Shown here one piece after another: positions 18,036 through 27,382 of a DNA stretch of 62,417 nt. The stretch lies in contig CAYXLI010000032.1 of the NCBI GenBank assembly GCA_964464925.1, positions 1-62,417 on the forward strand, written 5' to 3'. Positions within the stretch are counted from its first letter, which is position 1, and each line of letters opens with the position of its first letter. The notes under the pieces are model-generated. The model ran no database searches, was not told the DNA's origin, and saw nothing but the letters and a program-made list of their open reading frames with translations. The DNA comes from CAYXLI01 sp964464925. Lineage in GTDB: Bacteria > Acidobacteriota > Terriglobia > Bryobacterales > Bryobacteraceae. The translations under genes and the position numbers were made by a program.

Positions 18036-18578
18036 TCAGTCTCCGCTTTTCAGATTGTGCAAAGCCGCCCAGCGATCGTCGCCCGGCCGCGCCTCGCAAT
18101 TGCAGAAGCCTGTATTCCTGTTCTTTCCACACTGCGAGCAAATGCCCTTGCAGTCGTCGTTGCAAACGAACTGCATCGGCAGGGCCAACAGCACCTGTTC
18201 CCGAAGAACATCTTTCAGCTCGATACCGGCTCCTTCATAGAAGCCCATCTCTGCTTCGCCTTCATCTAACGCAACTTCGGGATGATGATGCGGCGACGTC
18301 CCCGGTTCGACTGCGGGACGGTAGAACAGATCAAAATCGCTTTCCAACGGCACCCGGGCGGGTTCCAGACACCGGTCACAATCCGCTTCCATCGTGACGT
18401 CCAGCTTCCCGTGTACCCGGACTTCGCCCAGAGTGTTGCTTAGCAGTTCGGCCACTCCTTCGGCGTGCAACTCGCCCACCTGCCGAAGGCTATGGTCCTC
18501 AAACTCAATCTCACCCGGATGGAAGTCGGCCTCAAAGGGGATCTTTTTTACTTCTAACTCTTTGATACTAAAGAACAC
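18036..18578 (-). CDS. DUF177 (YceD-like) family protein
   Basis: The 180-residue product fits the DUF177 family, found upstream of rpmF and linked to large-subunit rRNA/ribosome accumulation. It has the conserved CDRCLEP segment near residue 67, the acidic middle, and LREQVLLALPMQFVCNDDCKGICSQCGKNRN at the end, with paired cysteines suggesting a zinc site. I selected GTG at 18578 because an AGAGG site lies 5 nt upstream and the resulting N-terminus (FFSIKELEVKKIPF) matches the family; an upstream in-frame start at 18638 would add an atypical extension. Confidence 0.88.
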   Translation of the reverse strand: MFFSIKELEVKKIPFEADFHPGEIEFEDHSLRQVGELHAEGVAELLSNTLGEVRVHGKLDVTMEADCDRCLEPARVPLESDFDLFYRPAVEPGTSPHHHPEVALDEGEAEMGFYEGAGIELKDVLREQVLLALPMQFVCNDDCKGICSQCGKNRNTGFCNCEARPGDDRWAALHNLKSGD

Positions 18579-18783
18579 AAACACCTCTGCTTGGCCGTCC
18601 GCAGTGACGAAACTATCAGTATACCAGAGCGGCTGCAATTTCGGCCACCAAATCGAAACAAAGCACTGGGAGAGAACGGGTTGAGAGGATTACCTTCCGA
18701 CAGCGGCCGGGGTTAGCTGGGCCATATCCGCAGGCCGTTAATGTACAGCACCCCGTTGATCACCTCAATTCGAGACGATCCCT

Positions 18784-20043
18784 CTACCTCCCGATACGAA
18801 TCCTTGGCCTTCTGGTATTGCAACAATCCCGCACCATATTGGTAGGATCCGGGTTGCCTTGCGGTAGAGGCACGCAATGGATGTTCTTCGCTTCTGAGAG
18901 CAGTTTATCGCGGCTCCATTTCTGGTAGCGCGGATCGGACCAGAGCAGCGCGAGCATTCCCGCGGCATAAGCCGTCGCAACGGATGTTCCGTGACAGCGC
19001 ACCCCTCCTCCGTTCCCCACGTCCTCGGTAATAATTCCCGGCGGATCCTGCTGCCCGCCCGGCGCCACAAAAAAGTGCGCCGGCTGCGCCTTTCCAAAGT
19101 TACTGAACGCCGATCGATTGAGGGCGCTCGTCACCGACCCAATCGCCACCGCGCTGTCATAGGCAGCCGGATAATTAAATCCGCTACTGGAAAAGTCGTT
19201 GCCCGTAGCTGCGACGTAAATCGGTGGAGACACCCTTCTCCGCGGCGACTGCGTAATTCCATCGAGCAGGTATTGCAGAGCGAGTGCTCGAGACTGGGCG
19301 CTCGCTCCGCAAATCGGGCAATTCGCGGGCATCCTCGCGTATCCGAGGCTGATGCTGACAACATCGGCCTGGCAGTCGAATGCAGCCACACCGGCGCCCG
19401 CCAGCACGTTCCAAAGATTCAGTGTGTTCTGGTCGAAGACACGGACGGCATGGATCGTGGCATCGGGTACGACCTGCTGAATCAGAGTCGCCATGGCGGT
19501 GCCATGCCCGTCGTTGTCGATTTGCGGCGCAGGATGGATGGGATTCCCCGCTTCGACGTCATAGAAATCCTGCACGGGTTTCGGCATTTTCGGATCGGCA
19601 CCGCTGTCGATCACCGCCACCGTAATCCCGCTACCTCGCACCGGCACTTTCGCCTGGTGCGCATCTCCGACCTTCATCGCCTGCAGATAAGCTTGATGGA
19701 AACCGCCGAGTTGGAAGGGCAGACCTAGAGTTGCCGAAGGCCAGAACGTTACGTTGGGCTCGACCGATTCGACTCTGCCATGCATCAAGCCCGGCTCGCC
19801 TTCGCCGTTGTGCCACTGGGTGATGCGATTGATAGCGCCGATCTGGTCCCGGTCGGAGACGGAAACCAGGTGGAAGGAGTAGCTGAGATCGCGCAGGAGC
19901 CCGGCCGTCTCCAAACCTTCCACACGTCCATCGAGCGACTGCAGATACGCAGCTCCGAGTTCAGCTTGCCCCCGTGTCCTCAGATGGTCTACAGCAATCC
20001 GCCCTGCCGGACTGTTCGGGATCGTCAGCACGAGTTGAGCCAT
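18784..20043 (-). CDS. Intracellular-type subtilisin (S8) serine protease, possibly frameshifted at the C-terminus
   Basis: The 419-residue protein has the S8 catalytic triad: Asp in VAVIDSGAD, His in DNDGHGTAMA and Ser in CHGTSVATAYAAG, with the oxyanion Asn in VAATGND. No signal peptide is present, so it is probably cytoplasmic, after a ~125-residue N-terminal region without a recognised fold. Beyond the stop, another frame continues coherently (LQYQKAKDSYREVEGSS then RIEVINGVLYINGLRIWPS, stop 18713-18715). This suggests a 1-nt loss near 18821-18827 and a longer intended C-terminus. The gene lies 11 bp after a 199-residue partner gene on the same strand. Confidence 0.85.
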   Translation of the reverse strand: MAQLVLTIPNSPAGRIAVDHLRTRGQAELGAAYLQSLDGRVEGLETAGLLRDLSYSFHLVSVSDRDQIGAINRITQWHNGEGEPGLMHGRVESVEPNVTFWPSATLGLPFQLGGFHQAYLQAMKVGDAHQAKVPVRGSGITVAVIDSGADPKMPKPVQDFYDVEAGNPIHPAPQIDNDGHGTAMATLIQQVVPDATIHAVRVFDQNTLNLWNVLAGAGVAAFDCQADVVSISLGYARMPANCPICGASAQSRALALQYLLDGITQSPRRRVSPPIYVAATGNDFSSSGFNYPAAYDSAVAIGSVTSALNRSAFSNFGKAQPAHFFVAPGGQQDPPGIITEDVGNGGGVRCHGTSVATAYAAGMLALLWSDPRYQKWSRDKLLSEAKNIHCVPLPQGNPDPTNMVRDCCNTRRPRIRIGR

Positions 20044-20054
20044 GGCCTGTTCGC

Positions 20055-20654
20055 TTAGAAACGAACTTGATAAAACGGACCCGCGTTGCCAAACGTTGCG
20101 CTCTCAAGTACTTTGGGAGTTTGCCTGGACAGTTGCGCCAATATCTCGTCCAGCTTGGGAGGCGCGATCTCGTTCCGGTCCACGAAATATTGCTGGATCT
20201 CCGCCGCACTCGCACCCGGCTCGATAAACACCCGGGATCGCTTGCGTCGAGTGATCTCGAGGATGGCCGCGCAGGTTAGTTTTTGCCCATCGTCCAGCTT
20301 CATCACCGTACTGCGCAGCCCGACGAGAGTATCCACCACCGCTTCCTTCGCTTGATTGCCGTCGATATGCCCGTGGCCTGCGACAATTGCGGCGATCGCT
20401 AACTTGACGGCGCCTTCGATCACTTTGCCACCCGCGTCCTTCAAGCCCAGAAAGTGACCCTTCCAAACTACCTTCGGTCCGCCGGCTTCCGCGGAGGGTT
20501 CGGCTCTCGCGGTCTCCAGCAGGTTATCGCTCACGGCCGGCAAAATGGCGTCGACCTGATCCTTGGACAATCCTGCACGGATGAATCCGGATTCAATTTC
20601 AGGTAGCAGGCTTTTCAAAATTTCGGGTTGAGGCGGGTTCCCGGGAGCAGACAT
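20055..20654 (-). CDS. Hypothetical protein paired with the S8 protease
   Basis: This 199-residue protein is not recognised. It has no signal peptide. Residues 70-110 are alanine/valine/isoleucine-rich (VIEGAVKLAIAAIVAGHGH), possibly an amphipathic helix rather than a membrane span. The second half (LTCAAILEITRRKRSRVFIEPGASAAEIQQYFV) looks like a compact alpha/beta domain. It lies 11 bp upstream of the protease gene and must be co-transcribed with it, so it may be a substrate, inhibitor or activator of the protease. Confidence 0.6.
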   Translation of the reverse strand: MSAPGNPPQPEILKSLLPEIESGFIRAGLSKDQVDAILPAVSDNLLETARAEPSAEAGGPKVVWKGHFLGLKDAGGKVIEGAVKLAIAAIVAGHGHIDGNQAKEAVVDTLVGLRSTVMKLDDGQKLTCAAILEITRRKRSRVFIEPGASAAEIQQYFVDRNEIAPPKLDEILAQLSRQTPKVLESATFGNAGPFYQVRF

Positions 20655-20731
20655 GATTATTCGTCCTTTCGTGGGGATTGGGAACTCAGATTATCACCCC
20701 CGAACGGCGAAGTAAATCGAAATGCCTGCCC

Positions 20732-21499
20732 TTATTTAAGGAAGCGGCGGATCAGAAGATCGTACGCTCCCCCACCAACCAAACCGCCGAGCAACGGTCC
20801 GAAAATCGGAACCAGCCAGGCGTTGGACCCGTCGGTCAGACCGTTATTACTGAAGCCGCTCACTACAGTAAACAGTCGCGGACCGAAATCCCTCGCTGGG
20901 TTGATGGCATAGCCGTGCATCCCGCCGAACGACATCCCGATGACAATCACCACCATGCCGATGAGCACTGGTCCGAGGTTTGCGGCCGGAGGCGTGTTGC
21001 GCTCATCGGTAAGCGCAAAGATGAGAAGCAGCAAGATCGCGGTGCCGATCACCTGGTCTAGAAATCCGGCCGCCGGCAAATCGGGGAACGCCGGAAACGT
21101 AGTGAATACCCCTGCGGTGTGGGTGAGCCCGGGATCGACCTTCATTAACGCAGGCCGATAATTCAGGTACACGAGCGAAGCGCCAAGGAATGCACCGGCC
21201 GTCTGAGCGATGCAGTAAGGGACGACTTTGCCCCAGGGAAACCCTCGGAACACGGCCAGCGCCAGCGTCACCGCAGGATTCAGGTGAGCTCCGCTGATCT
21301 TCGCCGTCATATATACACCCATAGCGACGGCGATGCCCCACGCGAGCGTAATGTTCGTAAATCCGCCGTTCACAACTTCACCCGGCACAGAGTGCCCGAA
21401 CAGCACGACCATCGCGACCACACCAATCCCCAGCAACACGATCAGAAAGGTACCGAATGCCTCAGCAATCAGCTCGGGCAGAATTCCCTGTTTGTTCAT
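20732..21499 (-). CDS. glpF: Aquaglyceroporin (MIP family, GlpF-like)
   Basis: The 255-residue membrane protein has the two NPA half-helix motifs of the MIP family, GAHLNPAVTLAL near residue 70 and GYAINPARDFGPRLF near residue 200. The aspartate after the second NPAR is the marker of glycerol-conducting members rather than strict water channels. About six hydrophobic helices are visible. It would allow glycerol or similar small neutral solutes across the inner membrane. No glycerol kinase or dehydrogenase gene is adjacent, so the substrate in this organism is inferred from family only. Confidence 0.9.
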   Translation of the reverse strand: MNKQGILPELIAEAFGTFLIVLLGIGVVAMVVLFGHSVPGEVVNGGFTNITLAWGIAVAMGVYMTAKISGAHLNPAVTLALAVFRGFPWGKVVPYCIAQTAGAFLGASLVYLNYRPALMKVDPGLTHTAGVFTTFPAFPDLPAAGFLDQVIGTAILLLLIFALTDERNTPPAANLGPVLIGMVVIVIGMSFGGMHGYAINPARDFGPRLFTVVSGFSNNGLTDGSNAWLVPIFGPLLGGLVGGGAYDLLIRRFLK

Positions 21500-21547
21500 T
21501 CCACGTGATTGTACACGGTCAAGAGCCGAGTTTCGTATTCTGAAGAC

Positions 21548-23965
21548 GTGAAGTTACTCTTTGCCCTCCTGGTGGGCGCAGCCTTCGCGTCCGCTGCCGG
21601 GCCTACTGCTGCCGGGATCGCGCGGGAAATCCAGGATGGCGGCCTGGACACCACCGAGGCATACCGCGTCCGCGACCTCTCACTGGTGCGCGAAGACGTG
21701 CGTGTTTACTTCACCGAGGGCGTACTTATTTTCGGCAAGCCGGTCAGCGGGCGTCGTCTCTGGGCAGTATTCAGCGCCACCGATGTAGAAGGAGGAGACG
21801 CGGAAATCCTGTTGATGCCGCCACACCGCAGCGAGCGGCAAAGTCTGGCCACATTCGCAAAAACCCCCAACCTCGACGAACATTTCGACTCTGCCATCTT
21901 CGTTTTCACCGACAACACGTCCCAGGAACTGCTGTCCGAACTCAAGGAAAAATCGTCCCGTAAGGTTCCGGAAATCGGTCTGCTGCTTGCCGATAGATGG
22001 AACCCCATCGTCCGGAATATAGGGCTGAGTCTTGCAACCCGCATCGTACAGGACCAGTTGCTTGCGAATCCGGAACAGTTCGGACTCTTTTTTGGCGCGT
22101 TGCATGGTAAGGAGCTTGGAAATTTTGATTTGGTCCTGGACCCGCGTGCCCGCGAGCAGGTCCTGGTGGGTCAGGTGACATCCAGGGATGGCCGCAGCTA
22201 TTTCGACATCTGGACCAGCTTTCTCGGGAAGGCATGGAGAGCCGGTCGAAGGAAACCACCTGAGGACGAATTCCCTATCAGTGACGTGCGCATCGAGGCC
22301 ACAATGCACCCCGATCTTCTGTTGTCCACCACGACTCGCATGACAATCACTCCGACTGGCGCACCAGACCGCGCTATCGCGCTCGAAATCTCGAACGGAA
22401 TGAAGGTCCTTGACGCGACACTGGATGGCAAACCCGTCGAGATCTTCTCGAAGGATTCTCTCCGGGCGAATCTGTTGCGGGGCGGAATCAACGACGGATT
22501 TCTGGTAGTCAGCCAGCAGCCGTTCGAGAAGGGCAGGAAGTATGAACTCGAGGTCCGCGCCGAGGGCAACGTGGTAACCGATGCAGGCAACGAAGTCTAC
22601 TTCGTGGGCTCGCGCGGAAACTGGTATCCGAGCCGTGGCGCCGGATTCTCCACGTTTGACATGACGTTCCGCTTTCCCAAAGGCTTGAATCTGGTGGCGA
22701 CCGGAGAGGTGCAGGAGAGCCGGGACGACGGCGAATTCCATCTGGTTCGCCGCCGGACGTCATCGCCGATCCGCTTTGCCGCGTTCAACCTGGGCCGTTA
22801 CGAGAAGGCCGAGGTCGCTCGCGCCGGTTTCAAAGTGGAGGTATACGCAAACCGCAGGCTGGAACAGGCTCTGCAGCCCAAAGCAAGAGAAGTGATTATC
22901 GTTCCGCCGCCGCAGTTGCCGCGCATGCGCCGCAGCCAGACGGAAGCTCTCTCCATGAACATTCCCCCGGTGCCGATCAATCCGTTGGGGCGTCTGCAGC
23001 AGCTCGCTTCTGAAGTGACCGCATGCATGGAGTTCATGACTCAGAACTTCGGCCCGCCTCCGCTTAAGACTCTTACAGTTTCGCCAATCCCTGGCATGTT
23101 CGGTCAGGGCTTCCCCGGGTTGCTTTATCTTTCCACTCTGGCTTACGTCGATCCGAAATCGTTGCCGTTGACTTCCCGGAACTCCGCTCTACAGACTTTC
23201 TATACCGAGACTCTGCAGGCACACGAGGTGGCTCACCAATGGTGGGGCAACACGGTCACCTCCGGCAGCTACCAGGATGATTGGATCATGGAGGCGCTCG
23301 CCAACTATTCAGCGCTGATGTTCCTGGAAAAGAAAAAGGGACGCAAGGCTCTCGATACGGTGATGGACGATTATCGGACTCATCTCCTGAGCAAGACTCC
23401 GGAGGGCAAGACGGTCGAGAGTTCTGGACCCATCGTGTGGGGACAACGTTTGCGCAATTCCCTGAATCCGGAAGGATGGCGGGCCATCACGTATGAAAAG
23501 GGGTCCTGGATCATTCACATGCTCCGGGCACGCCTCGGCGACGAGCAATTTCTGAAAATGCTGAGAGCCATGGCGGAACGGTATCGTTTTCAGCCAATCA
23601 CAACCGAGCAACTGCAGCAGCTCGCCGCAAGTTTCCTGCCTCCGAAATCGATCGATCCGAGGCTGGACAGCTTCTTCGAACAGTGGGTCTACGGAACCGG
23701 CATTCCGACTCTCCGGGTCACCGCCAGTTCAAGCGGGCGCGCGCCCGGAGTCAGAGTGAAAGGCACTCTTCTGCAAAGCGATGTGGATGAAGATTTCAGC
23801 ACTTGGGTTCCCGTGGAAGCGCTTCTTCCTAACAAGAAAAGCATCGTCAAATGGGTCCAGACCTCGAGTGAGCCGGTGCCGTTCTTTATGGACGTGCCGC
23901 TGCAGCCGACCAAGATCCTGCTGGATCCCGGCAATTCCGTCCTTGCTGTAAGGAAGGGATCGTGA
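21548..23965 (+). CDS. Secreted M1-family metallopeptidase
   Basis: The 805-residue protein has a signal peptide (KLLFALLVGAAFASAAG) and, near residue 560, HEVAHQWWGNTV, the M1 zinc motif HExxHxWWGN. EALANYSALMFLE follows, holding the third zinc ligand glutamate 19 residues later. The first ~300 residues are an extra N-terminal region seen in acidobacterial and related M1 proteins. The usual GAMEN exopeptidase signature is not evident, so it may not be a classical aminopeptidase. I chose GTG at 21548 because it directly begins the signal peptide. The gene converges on the flagellar operon. Confidence 0.82.
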   Translation: MKLLFALLVGAAFASAAGPTAAGIAREIQDGGLDTTEAYRVRDLSLVREDVRVYFTEGVLIFGKPVSGRRLWAVFSATDVEGGDAEILLMPPHRSERQSLATFAKTPNLDEHFDSAIFVFTDNTSQELLSELKEKSSRKVPEIGLLLADRWNPIVRNIGLSLATRIVQDQLLANPEQFGLFFGALHGKELGNFDLVLDPRAREQVLVGQVTSRDGRSYFDIWTSFLGKAWRAGRRKPPEDEFPISDVRIEATMHPDLLLSTTTRMTITPTGAPDRAIALEISNGMKVLDATLDGKPVEIFSKDSLRANLLRGGINDGFLVVSQQPFEKGRKYELEVRAEGNVVTDAGNEVYFVGSRGNWYPSRGAGFSTFDMTFRFPKGLNLVATGEVQESRDDGEFHLVRRRTSSPIRFAAFNLGRYEKAEVARAGFKVEVYANRRLEQALQPKAREVIIVPPPQLPRMRRSQTEALSMNIPPVPINPLGRLQQLASEVTACMEFMTQNFGPPPLKTLTVSPIPGMFGQGFPGLLYLSTLAYVDPKSLPLTSRNSALQTFYTETLQAHEVAHQWWGNTVTSGSYQDDWIMEALANYSALMFLEKKKGRKALDTVMDDYRTHLLSKTPEGKTVESSGPIVWGQRLRNSLNPEGWRAITYEKGSWIIHMLRARLGDEQFLKMLRAMAERYRFQPITTEQLQQLAASFLPPKSIDPRLDSFFEQWVYGTGIPTLRVTASSSGRAPGVRVKGTLLQSDVDEDFSTWVPVEALLPNKKSIVKWVQTSSEPVPFFMDVPLQPTKILLDPGNSVLAVRKGS

Positions 23966-24409
23966 TCAGGCCGAACGCTCACGCGGCCATTTGGCAAGGT
24001 ACAGCTCGGACGCAAGTTCGTCTTGCTCTTTCTCCCATGCCTGCTGCCACTCCTGTTTACGCCGCTGCTGGATGCGAACCAGCAGTTCGTGTTCCCGGCG
24101 CGCCTGAACCACGCAGACCTGCTGTTCCGCAATGCGCCGGAGGCAGTCCACCTTGCTTTCTTCCAGATCTGTCTTACGTCGTGTGACGTGACGGCTGAAC
24201 GAGTCAAGCGCAAGCAGGCTGAGGGCCATCGTGCTCGACTGTGACTTCACAACCTGATCGGCGGAAACCCGCTCGGCGGCGAGGTTCTTTTCTTCTTTTT
24301 CCAGGGCCTGTAGTTTCGCGTAAAGCGCTTCCAGAACGGCCTGCTGGCTTTCGACCTGCGACTGCCGGTATCTCAACGCGGCCTCAAGGGAGAACTGAAA
24401 TTTCTGCAT
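23966..24409 (-). CDS. fliJ: Flagellar export protein FliJ
   Basis: The 147-residue protein starts QKFQFSLEAALRYRQSQVE, the conserved N-terminus of FliJ, and is predicted coiled-coil over most of its length (ALYAKLQALEKEEKNLAAE, RRKTDLEESK, RREHELLVRIQQRRKQEWQQ). FliJ is the stalk of the FliI ATPase and escorts chaperones in flagellar export. It is the last gene of the operon, 6 bp after fliI. Low sequence conservation makes gene order part of the identification. Confidence 0.88.
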   Translation of the reverse strand: MQKFQFSLEAALRYRQSQVESQQAVLEALYAKLQALEKEEKNLAAERVSADQVVKSQSSTMALSLLALDSFSRHVTRRKTDLEESKVDCLRRIAEQQVCVVQARREHELLVRIQQRRKQEWQQAWEKEQDELASELYLAKWPRERSA

Positions 24410-24415
24410 AGCGGT

Positions 24416-25726
24416 CTATAGTGCGTTTGCGATTCTTTCCATTCCTTCGATCGTCGCCGGCAGCGGCGATTTGTCATCCGGCTCCTGCCGGAGAAGCTCC
24501 ATGAGTTGTGGGCGAGCCTGAATAGCTGCGTCAAGCCTAGGATTCGTGCCCGATACGTACGCACCCAGTGCGATCAGGTCCTCCGCGCGCTGATATGCTG
24601 CCATCGCTTCCCGAATCTTGCGCGCAGCCGCTTTTTGGTCGGCCGTCGAAACCTCGCCTGCCAGGCGGCTTACGGATTGCAAGATGTCAATCGCGGGATA
24701 GTGGCCGGCCGATCCCAGTTGGCGCGACAAAATAATGTGTCCGTCGAGAATGCCGCGCACCGCGTCGGAGATCGGTTCATTGAAATCGTCCCCTTCCACC
24801 AGGACTGTATAAAATCCCGTAATCGAGCCCCGCCCAAAGTTCCCTGCGCGCTCAAACAGCTTCGGCAGCAGATTGAATACGGAAGGGGTGTAGCCTTTCT
24901 GGCTCGGAGGCTCACCTGCAGCGAGGCCAATCTCGCGCTGAGCCATCGCGAGGCGAGTCACCGAATCCATCACCAGCAGTACGTTCTTGCCTTGATCCCG
25001 GAAGTACTCTGCAATAGCCGTCGCGACGAAGCAGGCGCGTATTCGTAAGGGCGCCGGACGGTCGGAGGTCGCTACGACAACAACGGATCTTGCAAGTCCC
25101 TCCGGCCCCAGCTCGTTTTCGATGAACCCGCGCACCTCGCGATTCCGTTCACCGATCAGGGCGATTACGCTCACGTCGGCAGAGTTATGCCGGCACATAG
25201 AACCGAGCAGCGTACTTTTTCCGACGCCAGACCCGCCGAAAATACCAATACGCTGACCTCGCCCACAGGGCAGCATGCCATCAATGGCCCGGATGCCTGT
25301 CTCCAGCACATTCTTAATGTGCTCGCGGTCGAGCGGACCAGGCGGCTTGCGGTAGAGGTCGTATTGGGTAAGATCTTGGATCGGGCCTTTCTGATCGATC
25401 GCCACGCCGAATCCATCGAGCACCCGGCCAAGCAGGCCTCCGCCGACACCAACGCTGGACGCCTCCTTGCGCGCGATGATCCGGTCGCCTAATTGCAATC
25501 CGTCGGTCTCCTCCAGAGGCATGGAAAGCACGCGTCCATCACGAAACCCGATGACTTGTGAGCGGATGGTGCGGCCTCCGCTGCAGCGAATCTCGCAGAA
25601 ATCGCCAAGCGCGGCCGCGGGGCCTTGCGACTCGACTACAAGACCGATCAGTTGCGTGACCTGCCCATACCAGAGCAGCGGATCGATGGAGGCGAGCTTC
25701 GCCTGCAATCCCAAGAAGCTGCTCAT
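24416..25726 (-). CDS. fliI: Flagellum-specific ATPase FliI
   Basis: FliI powers flagellar type III export. The 436-residue protein has the F1-beta-like core with Walker A GIFGGSGVGKSTLL near residue 165, Walker B VLLVMDSVTRLAMAQREIGLAAGEPP, and the family blocks GYTPSVFNLLPKLFERAGN and GSITGFYTVLVEGDDFNEPI. Its start overlaps the fliH stop by ATGA, as expected for the FliH-FliI complex. There is no truncation. Confidence 0.97.
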   Translation of the reverse strand: MSSFLGLQAKLASIDPLLWYGQVTQLIGLVVESQGPAAALGDFCEIRCSGGRTIRSQVIGFRDGRVLSMPLEETDGLQLGDRIIARKEASSVGVGGGLLGRVLDGFGVAIDQKGPIQDLTQYDLYRKPPGPLDREHIKNVLETGIRAIDGMLPCGRGQRIGIFGGSGVGKSTLLGSMCRHNSADVSVIALIGERNREVRGFIENELGPEGLARSVVVVATSDRPAPLRIRACFVATAIAEYFRDQGKNVLLVMDSVTRLAMAQREIGLAAGEPPSQKGYTPSVFNLLPKLFERAGNFGRGSITGFYTVLVEGDDFNEPISDAVRGILDGHIILSRQLGSAGHYPAIDILQSVSRLAGEVSTADQKAAARKIREAMAAYQRAEDLIALGAYVSGTNPRLDAAIQARPQLMELLRQEPDDKSPLPATIEGMERIANAL

Positions 25727-26358
25727 TGATTCTTCACCATATCCGCAAGTCCGCGTTCGATCTCACGGAGTTGCGTTTCGATGGACACATCCAAGCTGCC
25801 CTGCGCCGTATCGAAGATCACGGCGCCCGTCTCGAGTCTCGCATCGGGCTGCACCTCGATCCGCTGCGGCATGCCAAGATTTTCTAGCGCCCGGCGGAGC
25901 GAGTCCGCGTGAGACGGGCACACGCGGACTCGGAAAATTTCGCGGCTCTCCACACGCTCCAGCGCAGCTTTCACCACACCCAAGAGTGCGTCCTGGTCGG
26001 TTTGGATTTCACGATTCAGAATTTTGCGGGCGACCGCAAGGCTGAGCTGGACCAGATCGCCCTCGGCTTCTCGCCGAATGCGGCTGCGGACAGCGCTTAG
26101 CTCCTGGATCGTTTGCGCCAGCTTGACAACAAGGGAGTCGACTCTGGCGGAGAGCTTTTGTTGTGCTGCGGTTTCTCCTTCGCGCCGGCCAGCCTCAAAC
26201 GCCTGGCGCGCACGCGCCTCGATCATACGTTCTAAATCAAAGCTCTCGATATTCGGTTGCAACTGCGCCGATGGTGCTGCATCTGCCGGTTGTATTCCGC
26301 CCCAGGCAAAGGGCTGCGCATGCTTCGCCTTTTCGCCGGAGTAGATCTTAGTCGACAT
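25723..26358 (-). CDS. fliH: Flagellar assembly protein FliH
   Basis: The 211-residue protein is a FliH/SctL-type regulator of the FliI ATPase. The helical middle has A/Q-rich repeats (IEARARQAFEAGRREGETAAQQKL) and the C-terminal half has DLVQLSLAVARKILNREI, the FliH/V-ATPase E-subunit-like signature, followed by RVRVCPSHADSLRRALENL. It overlaps fliG by 11 nt and fliI by 4 nt, indicating tight translational coupling in the operon. Confidence 0.93.
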   Translation of the reverse strand: MSTKIYSGEKAKHAQPFAWGGIQPADAAPSAQLQPNIESFDLERMIEARARQAFEAGRREGETAAQQKLSARVDSLVVKLAQTIQELSAVRSRIRREAEGDLVQLSLAVARKILNREIQTDQDALLGVVKAALERVESREIFRVRVCPSHADSLRRALENLGMPQRIEVQPDARLETGAVIFDTAQGSLDVSIETQLREIERGLADMVKNQ

Positions 26359-27379
26359 ATTGATCTCCTACCGTCCCCTTGAGGCTGATGGCGCCTTCAG
26401 CCTCGAGTTGCCGCACGATGGCGATAATCTGTTGCTGGGCCGCCTCCACTTCTTTGATCTTTATAGGACCGAGCGAGTCCATGTCCTCACGCAACATATC
26501 GGCGCCGCGCTGAGACATCGATCCCATGAAGTGATCCCGCAGGGAATCGCTGGTTCCCTTGAGTGCAATCGTCAGGAGTTTTCGATCCACCTTCGCGAGA
26601 ACTTCCTTCAAACCGTTCTGGTCAAGCGAGAGCAGGTCTTCGAATACAAACATGAGCTGACGGAGGGTTTCGACCAGGCTGGGTTCACTCTTCTCAATCG
26701 TGTCGAGGATCTCCTTGCTGCTGGTCGAATCGAGGCGGTTGAACATCTCCGCGACCGCTCGCACGCCTCCGTAGGACTCGCGGCTGACCTCACCAAGAGC
26801 TTTCAGCTTTTGTCCGATAATGCCTGCAATCTTTGAGATGATCTCCGGTGAGATCTGGTCCAGATTGGCCATCCGGAGAGCGACATCGGCACGCATCTCC
26901 GCCGGAAGTGAGAAGAGCAACCCGGCCGCTTGGGACGGATTCAGGTGCGAGAGAACCAGGGCGATCGTCTGGGGATGTTCGCTGTGGATGAATTTCGCCA
27001 ACTGTTGCGGATCGGCTTTTTGCAGAGCGTCAAAGGTAGCAACCTCGCTCCCAAGAGATTGCAGAAGCCGGTCCAGCATTTTCTTCGCCTGCTCCGGACC
27101 GAATGCGTTGACCAGCAACTTCCTTGCGTATTCGATTCCGCCCTTCAGTACGTAATCGTGCGCTACCACCATCTGGTAGCACTCTTCCAATACGGTCTCA
27201 GCGTGTTCCGCCGAGATTCCCTGCACCCGTGCGACCTCGCGGCCGATCGCGTCGACCTCCTCCTCGCTCAGGAGACGCAGGACTTCTGAGCTGACCTCGT
27301 CTCCGAGAACGATTGTCAGGATGGCGGCCTTCCGGGGGCCCGGGAGACTTAAGAGCCCGTCTGGCGGCTGCTGAGCCAT
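26348..27379 (-). CDS. fliG: Flagellar motor switch protein FliG
   Basis: FliG joins the MS ring (FliF) to the C-ring and contacts the stator. The 343-residue protein shows all three domains: an N-terminal FliF-binding part (GPRKAAILTIVLGDEVSSEVLRLLSEEEVDAI), a middle domain with the EHPQTIALVLSHL block (EHPQ motif), and a C-terminal torque domain (MFVFEDLLSLDQNGLKEVLAKVDR...LRDHFMGSMSQRGADMLREDMDSLGPIK). Length is normal. It lies 3 bp after fliF. Confidence 0.97.
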   Translation of the reverse strand: MAQQPPDGLLSLPGPRKAAILTIVLGDEVSSEVLRLLSEEEVDAIGREVARVQGISAEHAETVLEECYQMVVAHDYVLKGGIEYARKLLVNAFGPEQAKKMLDRLLQSLGSEVATFDALQKADPQQLAKFIHSEHPQTIALVLSHLNPSQAAGLLFSLPAEMRADVALRMANLDQISPEIISKIAGIIGQKLKALGEVSRESYGGVRAVAEMFNRLDSTSSKEILDTIEKSEPSLVETLRQLMFVFEDLLSLDQNGLKEVLAKVDRKLLTIALKGTSDSLRDHFMGSMSQRGADMLREDMDSLGPIKIKEVEAAQQQIIAIVRQLEAEGAISLKGTVGDQYVD

Positions 27380-27382
27380 GAT

